A DNA stretch of 64,000 bases from Acidithiobacillus ferridurans (GTDB taxonomy: Bacteria > Pseudomonadota > Gammaproteobacteria > Acidithiobacillales > Acidithiobacillaceae), in contig NZ_AP018795.1 in the NCBI RefSeq assembly GCF_003966655.1, positions 2,249,501 to 2,313,500 of the forward strand. Reading direction: 5' to 3'. The notes beneath the pieces were generated by a model. It saw only the letters and a program-made list of their open reading frames with translations, was not told the DNA's origin and made no database searches. Both the position numbers and the translations under genes were made by a program. Positions 36,624 to 45,942 of this stretch are shown piece after piece. Every line of letters starts with the position of its first letter. The first letter of the stretch is position 1.

Positions 36624-38041
36624 GCCTGCGCTTTCTGCACTGCAGAATCATCGTGGATGGCCGCCGGCGCAGCGTCGGGGGTTTGTAATCCATGCCCCGT
36701 CAGCCAGCCGAGCAGGATGCCGACCAGAGCTATGGCGGACAGGGATGAGTAGCCGATGAACTGTACCAGCGGACCGCCCAGAAAGGTACCCACTACCGTG
36801 GCTACTGCGCCGCTGGCGTTAAAAAGTCCCATCGCCTCGCCCTGACTGAATGGCGTGAGCCGCGCTGTCAGACTGGTTCCGGAAATGCTCTGCAGGGGCC
36901 AGGCGATAACAATCAGGACGAAGCCAGCCAAGGCAATCAGCGCCCGGGATACGGGCAGGAAAAATACCAGTAGTAGCAGGGCAAATCCCAAAAAGCGAAG
37001 CATCAAAGACCAGCGATATACCCTTCCGGCGCCAAAACGCCCGGATAGCTGCCCACCCACGGAGTACAGCACCAACGCTATGGCGGCGGTCATGGCGTAG
37101 ACGCTGGAGGTCAATGCCGGGGCCACGTTATAAGCCTTTTGCATCGCTACCGGGAAATAGGCGAAAAATGCCGCTACGCCAAAGGCCACCGCAAACCAGG
37201 AAAATAGAAAGCGGCCAAAACGCGTATGTAGCATATCGCCAAACCGGCGCGCGCCCTGCAGAGAAAGGTGATGCGAAAACCGGAGCAGGCCACCCCCCAG
37301 CAGTTCCGGGCGCCCGAAATTGGCGAGGAAGCGCCAGTCCAGATCGCGCCGCATATGATTGCCGATCTCCACCGTCCAGTCATAACTTTTGGCGCCGGCA
37401 GGCAAGCCTTTGGCACCCAACCAGATGGCGGGAATCAATGCCAAGGCTGAGCAGATCAGGCCGAGTTTAAAATTGCTGACGAAAATGCCGGCCAAAAAAA
37501 GTCCGCCGACCTGCCCGCCGCCGTTAAAAGTTTGCAGCCAGCCCAGCCGAGGTTCCCATTCATTTTGGGGGTCGAACTCGACGATGAACAGGCTGGCCAT
37601 GGTCGCCACGGCAGAGGTTCCCGCGCCGGCGAGCAGCGAGAGCCCGCTCCAGGTGAGAATGCCCGGCAGAAATGGCATGGCGGCCAGCGCCATCAGCAAT
37701 ACCAGAAAGCCACAGAAAAAAATGGGGCGATGCAGATGTTTGCTGTCGGCCAGGTTTCCCCACAAGGGAGAGGTCAGCAGTCCGAGGTTGAATCCGCCCA
37801 TGACGTAGGCAACCCAACTGAGATGATGGGTGAGGGCGACAATCATCAAGGGCAGGAGAATAGGCAACAGCCCGGAGGAGACTGCCCCCAGCAGGGCATA
37901 GGCCAAAAACCAGACGGACACCCAGCGGTCGGGTTCCTTCAGGATGGCGCGCAAGCGATCGAGGTGTTCGCGGGCCAGATGCATGCGGGCGGCGATCGCT
38001 TTCTCGCCCATGATGGTGCCGGGATTCCTAGTGTCTGCCAT
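36620..38041 (-). CDS. MFS transporter
   Basis: This 473-residue membrane protein has about 12 hydrophobic segments (for example WFLAYALLGAVSSGLLPILL and IALAGFVLIVIAWPLQSISG), the layout of the major facilitator superfamily. A conserved loop (SPLWGNLADSKHLHRP) lies between helices 2 and 3. The N-terminal 35 residues are cytoplasmic and charged. The substrate cannot be told. AGGAGAGATC precedes ATG 38041. Confidence 0.88.
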   Translation of the reverse strand: MADTRNPGTIMGEKAIAARMHLAREHLDRLRAILKEPDRWVSVWFLAYALLGAVSSGLLPILLPLMIVALTHHLSWVAYVMGGFNLGLLTSPLWGNLADSKHLHRPIFFCGFLVLLMALAAMPFLPGILTWSGLSLLAGAGTSAVATMASLFIVEFDPQNEWEPRLGWLQTFNGGGQVGGLFLAGIFVSNFKLGLICSALALIPAIWLGAKGLPAGAKSYDWTVEIGNHMRRDLDWRFLANFGRPELLGGGLLRFSHHLSLQGARRFGDMLHTRFGRFLFSWFAVAFGVAAFFAYFPVAMQKAYNVAPALTSSVYAMTAAIALVLYSVGGQLSGRFGAGRVYRWSLMLRFLGFALLLLVFFLPVSRALIALAGFVLIVIAWPLQSISGTSLTARLTPFSQGEAMGLFNASGAVATVVGTFLGGPLVQFIGYSSLSAIALVGILLGWLTGHGLQTPDAAPAAIHDDSAVQKAQA

Positions 38042-38222
38042 GATCTCTCCTCTGTCGCCTATCGGGCCGCTCTTTACGGTATCGCGCGGGGCATACCCTT
38101 ATCTGATAAGCCTTTTCTCTGTTGGTTCCCTGACAAATGGATTGCCTTACGCCCGTAAAGCGCGGATTTGCCCGTCTGCGTTCGCTACGTTATGGTAAAA
38201 CCAACAGCAGAGGGAGTGATGT

Positions 38223-38795
38223 ATGGGCACAATTTTCCATGGGCTGACGACAGACCCCGAATGGTTGTTACACCGGTCGATGTATACCCTGCTGATCGTG
38301 GCGGGTAGCTATCTGATATTACGTTGGTATGGCAATGTAGTTGTGCATCTCATGGACTTTCTCGGCCGACGACGGGCCTTGTCACGCGGCTATGGTGTGA
38401 TGTTCCAGAGAATCACCACATGGTTTCTCTGGCTCATTGTCTGGGTTGTCGTATTGCGGGTCTGGGGTGTCGATGTCACAGCCGTCTGGACCACCTTCGT
38501 CAGCTTGTTGGCGGTGATTGGCGTCGGTATGCTGGCGGTATGGGCCATGGTCAGCAATATTACGGCACGCTTCTTTATCTGGTTCTGGCAGCCATTACAG
38601 TTAGGGCAACGTGTCGAGATATTGCCGGAATCCCTGACTGGTGAGGTGATCGAAGAGAATCTCATGTTTACCGAGTTGCGCCAGGACGATGGCCAGATTG
38701 TGGTGATACCCAACAATCTCTTTTTCCAGCGCGTTATTCGTCGCTTGCCCGATGTCGAAAAAAAAGCCCGCCCGGATGAGAAGGCTGCACCATGA
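38223..38795 (+). CDS. Small MscS-family mechanosensitive channel
   Basis: This 190-residue protein has three hydrophobic segments and then the start of the MscS beta domain (FIWFWQPLQLGQRVEI, GEVIEENLMFTELRQDDGQI and VVIPNNLFFQRVI). It lacks the C-terminal alpha/beta domain of full MscS (about 286 residues). It is coupled by ATGA to a sugar kinase gene of the sucrose block, which suits a role in osmotic balance. GGGAGTGATGT precedes the ATG. Confidence 0.87.
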   Translation: MGTIFHGLTTDPEWLLHRSMYTLLIVAGSYLILRWYGNVVVHLMDFLGRRRALSRGYGVMFQRITTWFLWLIVWVVVLRVWGVDVTAVWTTFVSLLAVIGVGMLAVWAMVSNITARFFIWFWQPLQLGQRVEILPESLTGEVIEENLMFTELRQDDGQIVVIPNNLFFQRVIRRLPDVEKKARPDEKAAP

Positions 38796-39694
38796 ATGCT
38801 GACGTACCCCCCGGCGTAATTTTCGGCGAATGTCTGGTCGACGATTTTGGAGAGGTGCAACGACTCGGCGGCGCACCCTTCAATGTTGCGCAACACCTCC
38901 ATGCGCTGGGGGTGGCATCCGTCTTTGTCAGCAGGGTAGGGCGGGATGCCTCGGGGCAACACATTTTGCAGCACATGCGGGACTGGGGGATGTCCACGAA
39001 TGAAGTGACAGTGGACGCGTCGCTTCCCACCGGCCGGGTACTGGTGACGGCGGATGTCCGACAGGGGCACCACTTCGAGATTCTGCCGCATCAGGCCTAC
39101 GACGCCATTGGTATGCCCTCCAGTGTGATCGCCCCCATTCCCTGGCTCTATCACGGTAGCCTCGCCTTGCGGGAAGACGGGCCATCACGGGCGACCTGGC
39201 GCCAGTTGCGCGCCCGTGCCCGGTGGCGCTTGGTGGACATCAATCTGCGCGATCCCTGGTGGAATCCGGAATTGCTGGCCGAGGTCATACGGGGTTCGTC
39301 TATACTAAAATGCAATGAGGAGGAGCTGGAGCAGATTATTCGCACTTACGAACTTCCCCCAGCCTCGACCCTGCGGGAAGCGATGCAGATGGTGGCAGGA
39401 TATTTTCATGTGCAAGCCGTCTTGCTGACCCGCGGTACTGCGGGTGCCGCTTATGGGGACGGGACCAATTTTTATGAGGCGGAAGCTACCCCTACGGTAG
39501 TCCTGGATACCGTAGGAGCTGGGGATGCTTTCGTCGCAGGCTGGTTCTGGAGCCTGTTTCGCGGTGATGCCATTGCGCGGCGATTGCAAAGGGCAGGAGA
39601 ATTGGCAGCGGCCATTTGTGCGATATCCGGCGCCATCCCGGATCAACCCGAGTTTTACCGGACCATAATGGCGCGATGGGCTAGGGAGGATTGA
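38792..39694 (+). CDS. PfkB-family sugar kinase, probable fructokinase
   Basis: This 300-residue protein has the PfkB pattern: FGECLVDDFGEVQRLGGAPF, NVAQHLHALGVASVFVSRVG and the catalytic DTVGAGDAFVAG near the C terminus. With sucrose synthase next to it, phosphorylation of fructose is the likely reaction. It overlaps the channel gene by ATGA and ends one base before the TTG of the sucrose-phosphate synthase. Confidence 0.9.
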   Translation: MNADVPPGVIFGECLVDDFGEVQRLGGAPFNVAQHLHALGVASVFVSRVGRDASGQHILQHMRDWGMSTNEVTVDASLPTGRVLVTADVRQGHHFEILPHQAYDAIGMPSSVIAPIPWLYHGSLALREDGPSRATWRQLRARARWRLVDINLRDPWWNPELLAEVIRGSSILKCNEEELEQIIRTYELPPASTLREAMQMVAGYFHVQAVLLTRGTAGAAYGDGTNFYEAEATPTVVLDTVGAGDAFVAGWFWSLFRGDAIARRLQRAGELAAAICAISGAIPDQPEFYRTIMARWARED

Positions 39695-39695
39695 C

Positions 39696-41840
39696 TTGGC
39701 GGATCACCAAGGTCTTTACGTTCTGATGCTGAGTATCCATGGCCGCATTTGCGGTACTCCGGAGCTCGGGATCGATGCAGATACCGGCGGCCAGATTGGC
39801 TATGTACTCGACGAAATCCAGGCGCTGGCACGGGACCCGCGCGTTTCTCGGATCGACCTTCTCACCCGTCGCTTTGATGATCCCGATACAAATCCCATTT
39901 ATGGAACGCCGCGCGAGCTATTGGAATCCGGCGCGCGGATTATCCGTCTGCCTGCCGGTCCAGCGCACAAATATCTGCAAAAAGAGCGGCTCTGGGATTA
40001 CCTGGATACCTTCGTGGACGGCGCGCTGCAGTTTATCCGCAGTGAAGACTGTATTCCCGATGTCATCCACAGCCACTATGCGGATGCCGGTTACGTAGGG
40101 GTGCGCCTCTCCCGCCTGCTGGGTATTCCGCTCATGCACACCGGCCATTCCCTGGGGCGGGATAAGCGGGAAAGACTGATTGCTGCCGGCCGTAAGGCGG
40201 AAAGTATCGACCGGCAATTTCATTTCCCGCGACGTATTGCCGCCGAAGAGTCCGTACTCAGTGAAGCGTCCGTGATCCTGGCCAGCACCCGTCAGGAAGT
40301 GGACGAGCAGTATGGCCTGTACGAGAACGCCGCGCGGGCGCATTTCAAGATCCTGCCGCCCGGTGTGGACTTGCGACGATTTTCCCGACCAGGGCGGCAG
40401 CGTTCTTCACCGCTGCTGTCCGGCTTACACCGCTTTTTGGAGGCACCGCGCAGGCCTCCCATTCTGGCCATTGCCCGCCCCGATGAGCGTAAAAATTTTC
40501 AGCGTCTGGTGGAAGCCTATGCCACGGACCCGGTTTTGCGGGAGCAGGCTAACCTGGTTCTGGTCATGGGCCAGCGTGACCGCCTTGGGCAGCTCCCGCA
40601 CGGGGCGAAAAGGGTGATTCAGAGCATCCTGCATACCGTTGATGATTACGACCTGTATGGACGAGTCGCCCTTCCCAAGCACCACGAGCCCGAAGACATT
40701 CCCGAATATTATCGCTATGCGGCCATCTATAAGGGTGTTTTCGTCAATCCGGCGCTCACCGAACCCTTTGGTTTGACCCTGCTGGAAGCAGCGGCTTCAG
40801 GTTTGCCGGTCGTTGCCACCCGGCATGGTGGCCCGCAGGACATCATCCGCTACTGCCGCAATGGCATTCTGGTGGATCCGCTGGATATCGGAGAGATGCA
40901 AGACGCCCTCAGACAAATGCTGTTTGATCGCCAACGCTGGCAGCGTGCGAGCCGGGCAGGCTTGCTAGGGGTGCGCCGGGTCTATAGCTGGGAGGCCCAT
41001 GCACGCCGTTATCTGGCAGAAGTGGAACGCATTCTCCGGCGTCAGCGCAAACAGTTGCGGCGGGAATCCGCCGCCCGCCAGGGGGTACGCCGCGCCTTAC
41101 CGACGGCGGATCATCTGCTCATATCCGACATCGACAATACCTTGATTGGCGACCCGGCGGGGCTTGCCACGCTGATGGAATGGCTGAGGGAACACCCCCG
41201 GGTGGCATTTGGTGTGGCCACCGGCCGGAATCTCAAACAAACCATGGAGATACTGGCGGAAAACCAGGTCCCTCGCCCGGATATCTGCATCACCGACGTG
41301 GGTACGCGTATCATCTATGGCAGCAAGCTGCGCGAGGATCAGGACTGGGCCGCTCACCTGCACTATCGCTGGTGGCGTGAAGGGGTATTACAGGCACTGG
41401 CCAAGATACCCGGCCTGCGCCTGCAGGAAAAATTCACCCAGAGCGCATTCAAGGTAAGCTACTACGTAGACCCCAAGCGCCCGCCAACGGCGAAGGATCT
41501 GCAGCATCGCTTGCGTGAGCGGCAGATCGCCGCCCATGTGGTGCTTTCCCATAACCGCTTTCTGGATGTGTTGCCCATCCGGGCGTCCAAAGGCCACGCT
41601 ATTCGTTTCCTGGCCTTTCGCTGGGGATTGCCCTTGCGTGCAGTGCTGACCGCGGGAGACTCCGGCAATGACGCCGATATGATGGGTGGCGAAATTTGTG
41701 GAGTTATTGTCGGCAACCACAGCCCGGAACTACACGGGCTAAGGGATAAGCATCACATCTATTTTGCCAGTGCTCACCATGCCTGGGGCATTCTCGAAGG
41801 CATCCAGCACTACCGTTTTCCAGGACAAGCCCATGCCTGA
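39696..41840 (+). CDS. Sucrose-phosphate synthase with SPP-like HAD domain
   Basis: This 714-residue protein joins a GT4 glycosyltransferase (about residues 1-460: SIHGRICGTPELGIDADTGG, HTGHSLGRDKRERL, EPFGLTLLEAAASGLP) to a HAD-IIB phosphatase (about 475-710: LLISDIDNTLIGDPAG, LTAGDSGNDADMM). It makes sucrose 6-phosphate from UDP-glucose and fructose 6-phosphate; the HAD part has the DxDxT motif and could remove the phosphate. The start is TTG 39696 behind GGGAGGATTGAC. It overlaps sucrose synthase by eight bases. Confidence 0.92.
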   Translation: MADHQGLYVLMLSIHGRICGTPELGIDADTGGQIGYVLDEIQALARDPRVSRIDLLTRRFDDPDTNPIYGTPRELLESGARIIRLPAGPAHKYLQKERLWDYLDTFVDGALQFIRSEDCIPDVIHSHYADAGYVGVRLSRLLGIPLMHTGHSLGRDKRERLIAAGRKAESIDRQFHFPRRIAAEESVLSEASVILASTRQEVDEQYGLYENAARAHFKILPPGVDLRRFSRPGRQRSSPLLSGLHRFLEAPRRPPILAIARPDERKNFQRLVEAYATDPVLREQANLVLVMGQRDRLGQLPHGAKRVIQSILHTVDDYDLYGRVALPKHHEPEDIPEYYRYAAIYKGVFVNPALTEPFGLTLLEAAASGLPVVATRHGGPQDIIRYCRNGILVDPLDIGEMQDALRQMLFDRQRWQRASRAGLLGVRRVYSWEAHARRYLAEVERILRRQRKQLRRESAARQGVRRALPTADHLLISDIDNTLIGDPAGLATLMEWLREHPRVAFGVATGRNLKQTMEILAENQVPRPDICITDVGTRIIYGSKLREDQDWAAHLHYRWWREGVLQALAKIPGLRLQEKFTQSAFKVSYYVDPKRPPTAKDLQHRLRERQIAAHVVLSHNRFLDVLPIRASKGHAIRFLAFRWGLPLRAVLTAGDSGNDADMMGGEICGVIVGNHSPELHGLRDKHHIYFASAHHAWGILEGIQHYRFPGQAHA

Positions 41841-44214
41841 CCATCTGCGTCGCTGTATCAACCAAAATCCCCATTGCGTTGCCGGGCTGTTGCGACATCT
41901 GTTCAATCTGCAACGCCCATTTCTGCTTTTTACCGACTTGCAAGAGACCATCGACGACTTTGCTGCAGATTACGGCAGTGATGTAGACCTCGCGGTATTG
42001 CAGGCGTTTTTCTCCAGACTACAAGAGGCGGTGCTGGCGGAGCCTTGGATTTATCTGGCCTGGCGTCCCGGCCCTGGGCGCTGGACTTATCTGCGCCTGC
42101 ATCGGGAGCAGCTTCAACTGGAGACACTCACGCCGGGTGATTATCTGGCTTTTAAAGAAAGACAGGTGCTCCCCGCAAATGATCAGGAGCCGATACTCAC
42201 CGTGGATTTTGAGGATTTCCGCGCTGCCCCCTATCACCTACAAGATGAGGACACCATCGGACAAGGACTCATCTATATGAACCGCCGCCTGGCTGGGCAA
42301 CTGTTCGGGAACATCAAGACGGGGCGCCAGAGCATTCTCGACTTTTTGGCCGTGCACAAGCTCAACGGGCAATCGCTGATGGTGCATGGGCAGCCGCCGG
42401 ATTTTGAAGATCTACGCCAGACCGTGCAGTATCTGGCGACGCTCCCCAAGACCAAACCTTGGATGGAGTTTGCGGCGGAGATGACCCGTCGCGGCTTCGC
42501 CCCCGGCTGGGGAGATACCGCCGGACGAGTGCGCGAGACCATGCGTCTGCTGATGGATGTCTTGGATGCCCCCTCGGGAGAGAGTCTGCAAGCATTCATC
42601 GACCGTATCCCCATGATCTCCAAGATACTGATCGTGTCCATTCATGGCTGGTTCGCGCAGGACAAGGTGCTTGGACGTCCGGACACCGGCGGGCAGGTCG
42701 TTTACATTCTCGATCAGGCGCGGGCGCTGGAACAGGAAATGCGCCAGCGCCTGACCCGCCAGGGGGTGGATATCGTACCCCGTATTCTGATCGCCACTCG
42801 CCTGATTCCCAATGCCGATGGCACCTCCTGCGATCAGCGTCTGGAGCCCGTCCAGGGCGCCGATAACGTGCAGATTCTCCGCGTGCCGTTCCGGTACCCC
42901 AATGGCGAAATACTGCCCCAGTGGATCTCCCGCTTCAATGTCTGGCCCTGGTTGGAACGCTATGCCGATGACCTCGAACGGGAAACCCTGGCGGAATTTG
43001 GCCGTCGTCCCGACCTGATTATCGGCAATTACTCCGATGGTAATCTGGTGGCCACTATCCTTAGTGCGCGGCTGAATGTCACCCAATGCAACATCGCCCA
43101 CGCGTTGGAGAAGAGCAAATACCTCTATAGTGACCTCTATTGGCGCGATCACGACGCCAGCCATCATTTTGCGTGCCAGTTCACCGCGGACCTCATCGCC
43201 ATGAATTCTTCCGACATTATCGTTACCAGCACCTATCAGGAAATCGCTGGAAACGACCGCGAGGTGGGCCAGTACGAAGGATATCAGAATTACAGCCTCC
43301 CCGGACTGTATCGGGTGGAAAACGGGGTTGACGTCTTCGATACCAAATTCAATATCGTCTCTCCGGGGGCCGACGCCCGCTATTATTTTCCCTACTCCGC
43401 CAGCGAAGCACGTCTGCGTTATCTGCACGACGATATTGATGCACTGCTCTTTGACCAGGAGCCCGCCGCGGACCGGCGCGGCGTACTCAAGGAGCGGGAT
43501 AAACCCATCATTTTCAGTATGGCGCGCATGGACCACATCAAAAATCTCAGCGGACTGGCGGAGATTTTTGGTGCTTCGCAGCGCCTGCGCAAACTGGCCA
43601 ATCTGGTGATCATCGGCGGTCATATTGATCCGCGGAATTCTCAGGACGAGGAAGAGGGGGTGCAGATCCAACGGATGCACGATGTTATGGATGCGTATCA
43701 ACTCGATGGCCAGATGCGCTGGATAGGCACTTTACTCGACAAAAATGTGGCGGGAGAGCTCTATCGAGTTATTGGTGATTCCCGTGGATGCTTCGTCCAG
43801 CCCGCACTCTTTGAAGCCTTCGGACTGACGGTGATTGAAGCCATGAGTTCGGGGCTGCCGGTTTTTGCCACCCGCTTCGGTGGGCCCTTGGAAATCATCG
43901 AAGACGGTGTTTCCGGCTTTCATATCAACCCCAATAACCAACAGGAGACGGCGGAAAAACTGGCGGATTTCCTGGAAGCGGCTGCTGCTGATATCCGTGT
44001 CTGGGAGACCATTTCCGACGGCGCGTTGGCACGGGTCAGCGCGCATTATACCTGGAGCAATTACGCCATGCAGATGATGACGCTCGCGCGAATTTTCGGC
44101 TTCTGGCGCTTCATGCTCAAAACCGATCGTCACGCCGCCCGTCGCTATTTGCAGATGTTTCAGCACTTGCAATGGCGGCCTCTGGCCCATGCGGTGCCGT
44201 TGGGGGAATCATGA
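41833..44214 (+). CDS. Sucrose synthase
   Basis: This 793-residue GT4 enzyme catalyses reversible conversion of sucrose and NDP to NDP-glucose and fructose. Landmarks are IVSIHGWFAQDKVLGRPDTG and GGQVVYILDQARALEQEM, the middle NIAHALEKSKYLYSDLYW, and EAFGLTVIEAMSSGLPVFAT. The size equals that of the characterised A. caldus enzyme. ATG 41833 lies inside the end of the sucrose-phosphate synthase gene; the longer frame from 41764 is a shadow of that gene. Confidence 0.95.
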   Translation: MPDHLRRCINQNPHCVAGLLRHLFNLQRPFLLFTDLQETIDDFAADYGSDVDLAVLQAFFSRLQEAVLAEPWIYLAWRPGPGRWTYLRLHREQLQLETLTPGDYLAFKERQVLPANDQEPILTVDFEDFRAAPYHLQDEDTIGQGLIYMNRRLAGQLFGNIKTGRQSILDFLAVHKLNGQSLMVHGQPPDFEDLRQTVQYLATLPKTKPWMEFAAEMTRRGFAPGWGDTAGRVRETMRLLMDVLDAPSGESLQAFIDRIPMISKILIVSIHGWFAQDKVLGRPDTGGQVVYILDQARALEQEMRQRLTRQGVDIVPRILIATRLIPNADGTSCDQRLEPVQGADNVQILRVPFRYPNGEILPQWISRFNVWPWLERYADDLERETLAEFGRRPDLIIGNYSDGNLVATILSARLNVTQCNIAHALEKSKYLYSDLYWRDHDASHHFACQFTADLIAMNSSDIIVTSTYQEIAGNDREVGQYEGYQNYSLPGLYRVENGVDVFDTKFNIVSPGADARYYFPYSASEARLRYLHDDIDALLFDQEPAADRRGVLKERDKPIIFSMARMDHIKNLSGLAEIFGASQRLRKLANLVIIGGHIDPRNSQDEEEGVQIQRMHDVMDAYQLDGQMRWIGTLLDKNVAGELYRVIGDSRGCFVQPALFEAFGLTVIEAMSSGLPVFATRFGGPLEIIEDGVSGFHINPNNQQETAEKLADFLEAAAADIRVWETISDGALARVSAHYTWSNYAMQMMTLARIFGFWRFMLKTDRHAARRYLQMFQHLQWRPLAHAVPLGES

Positions 44215-44358
44215 GGTACAACAGTGCCAACGCTGAGATGCCCGGTGGGCACGCGGTTACTGTCCTTCTCGATCCGTGTCCTCCGTCACATGCGCTGGCC
44301 ACCCGTCAGGCGCCAACCCCTGATGATGTGGATTTGCTTTTGCACTACGGACGTTACC

Positions 44359-44883
44359 CTAGAAATCGCCGCCCTCATGCCGCAACAACCAGCGTTTGCG
44401 CTCTATTCCGCCCGCGTATCCGGTCAAAGCGCCATCGGCGCCAATCACGCGATGGCAGGGAATGACAATACCAATGGGATTCGCGCCGTTGGCACGCCCC
44501 ACGGCACGTACCGCCGATACCCGGCCCATACCCCTCGCCTGTTCCCGGTAGCTGCGGGTTTCTCCGGCGGGAATGCTGCGCAACCAAGCCCAGGCCTTCC
44601 GCTGAAACTCGGTGCCTGCGGTTTCTACGGAAATGGCGGAGACGGCGTTGAGATCCCCCGCCCAGTAGGCTTCCAGACCGTTGCGAACCGGCTGCGGAGC
44701 AGTCCCCGATGTTAGCGTTACCCTGTCGGAGCCGTAGAGCAGGCGGAGTCGATCCAGCATGCGGGCCTCGCTGTCCGCCCAGTCCAGTGCACGTAGGGAG
44801 TTTTGCGCGTCGGTGACCAGCAGCATGACACCCAACGGTGTAGTGACACGATCCAACTGCCATCGAAGCGCTTGGTTCAGCAT
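44359..44883 (-). CDS. ogt: Methylated-DNA-protein cysteine methyltransferase
   Basis: This 174-residue DNA repair protein transfers alkyl groups from O6-alkylguanine to its own Cys. The active site IVIPCHRVIG and the helix-turn-helix region EFQRKAWAWLRSIPAGETRS are clear. The N-terminal domain has no Ada cysteines, so it is of Ogt/MGMT type. It faces sucrose synthase and stands alone. Confidence 0.92.
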   Translation of the reverse strand: MLNQALRWQLDRVTTPLGVMLLVTDAQNSLRALDWADSEARMLDRLRLLYGSDRVTLTSGTAPQPVRNGLEAYWAGDLNAVSAISVETAGTEFQRKAWAWLRSIPAGETRSYREQARGMGRVSAVRAVGRANGANPIGIVIPCHRVIGADGALTGYAGGIERKRWLLRHEGGDF

Positions 44884-45034
44884 GAAAATCTCCCCAATAT
44901 GAACTCTGGAATGATGTTCTACCTAGGCGCTGGAGAAATGGCAGGAAGGGATTCGCCAACTATTCGTTTCCTGCCTGCCATTGGGCTTATGATGACCACC
45001 TGACGCCTGTACAGATGCTTTAGCAATTGCGTGC

Positions 45035-45688
45035 TCAGGGCGACACATGGATGATCATGGCAGCCAGCACGATAGTGATACTCAGCAGAATAACTCCGTA
45101 GAGGCCGTAGAGAAATTTGTGGACATGATAAGTGCCCTCGTCCACTTTTTTGACCGTGCGAATGAAGTTGATGCCACCGATGACCAGGTTGGTGACCCCG
45201 AGAAGAATGAAAACGATGCCCATCCCGGAAAAGCCTGCGCCCATCACGAGTCTAGTATGGAGCATGATGGAGAGCTGCTCCAGGAAAAAGTCGAATTTTT
45301 CGATCACGAAACCAAAGGCAATCAGGCCTATGCCGGTGCGTACCCAGGCGAGGAAGGTACGCTCGGCGGCCATGTAAACGCGCGGATCAATGATTTCTTT
45401 CTCAGCCACGGGAGATCCTTCTTGGATATATTCCAGGTCCGACATAAAACGAAATGTTACCACAAAAATCAGGGCGATGGCGGGCCAGCTCAGCCAGTAG
45501 AAAAGCTCGGTGAAAAAGTGGCCCAGGGCGGCGTAGTGGAGAGCCTTGAAGAGAATGGCCAGGCGTGCGGAAATCAGGCCGGTGCCGATCGACAGGAAGA
45601 GGAGTTTGAAATAACCCAGGTAGGTGCGTTCCAACGCCATGTAAAGCCGGGGTTCCTGTACCGTCGGCAGGTATTTCAGAAACATCAT
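45035..45688 (-). CDS. Membrane protein with two DUF202 domains
   Basis: This protein of about 217 residues has two copies of the DUF202 (YidH-like) pattern: EPRLYMALERTYLGYFKLLF and DPRVYMAAERTFLAWVRTG, each followed by hydrophobic segments, about six in all. DUF202 usually occurs once per protein; function is unknown. The start is uncertain: ATG 45688 (MMFLKYL) is chosen, and the frame also has ATG 45763. No strong ribosome site precedes either. The next upstream feature is tRNA-Val on the other strand. Confidence 0.8.
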   Translation of the reverse strand: MMFLKYLPTVQEPRLYMALERTYLGYFKLLFLSIGTGLISARLAILFKALHYAALGHFFTELFYWLSWPAIALIFVVTFRFMSDLEYIQEGSPVAEKEIIDPRVYMAAERTFLAWVRTGIGLIAFGFVIEKFDFFLEQLSIMLHTRLVMGAGFSGMGIVFILLGVTNLVIGGINFIRTVKKVDEGTYHVHKFLYGLYGVILLSITIVLAAMIIHVSP

Positions 45689-45848
45689 GGATGGGGGTGA
45701 CCGTCCGCGCTTGAGCGTCTGCTGGTATGGAGTTGCGAGAGCTGGCAGTTTAACGGGAAACAAACCATGTGAGAAGGTGGGAAAATGGTTGACCCTGATG
45801 CCGTTGATTGGTATTTTGTCCCCTCTCTAGGTGAGCCCGCTCACCTTG

Positions 45849-45923
45849 GGGCGGTTAGCTCAGCGGTAGAGCACTGCCTTCACACGGCAGGGGTCGCAGG
45901 TTCGAACCCTGCACCGCCCACCA
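45849..45923 (+). tRNA. tRNA-Val (anticodon CAC)
   Basis: A complete cloverleaf: acceptor stem GGGCGGT/ACCGCCC, D arm GCTC-loop-GAGC, anticodon arm CTGCC-TTCACAC-GGCAG with anticodon CAC at 45,881-45,883, T arm GCAGG-TTCGAAC-CCTGC, and an encoded CCA at 45,921-45,923. An integrase gene begins its 3' end only 20 bases downstream, so this tRNA is probably the attachment site of the element. Confidence 0.96.
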
Positions 45924-45942
45924 AATAAATCAAGTAGTTATA

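Noticed and set aside
42412-43701. A 429-codon minus-strand frame
   Set aside because: It is antisense to the conserved core of sucrose synthase and has no recognisable domain.
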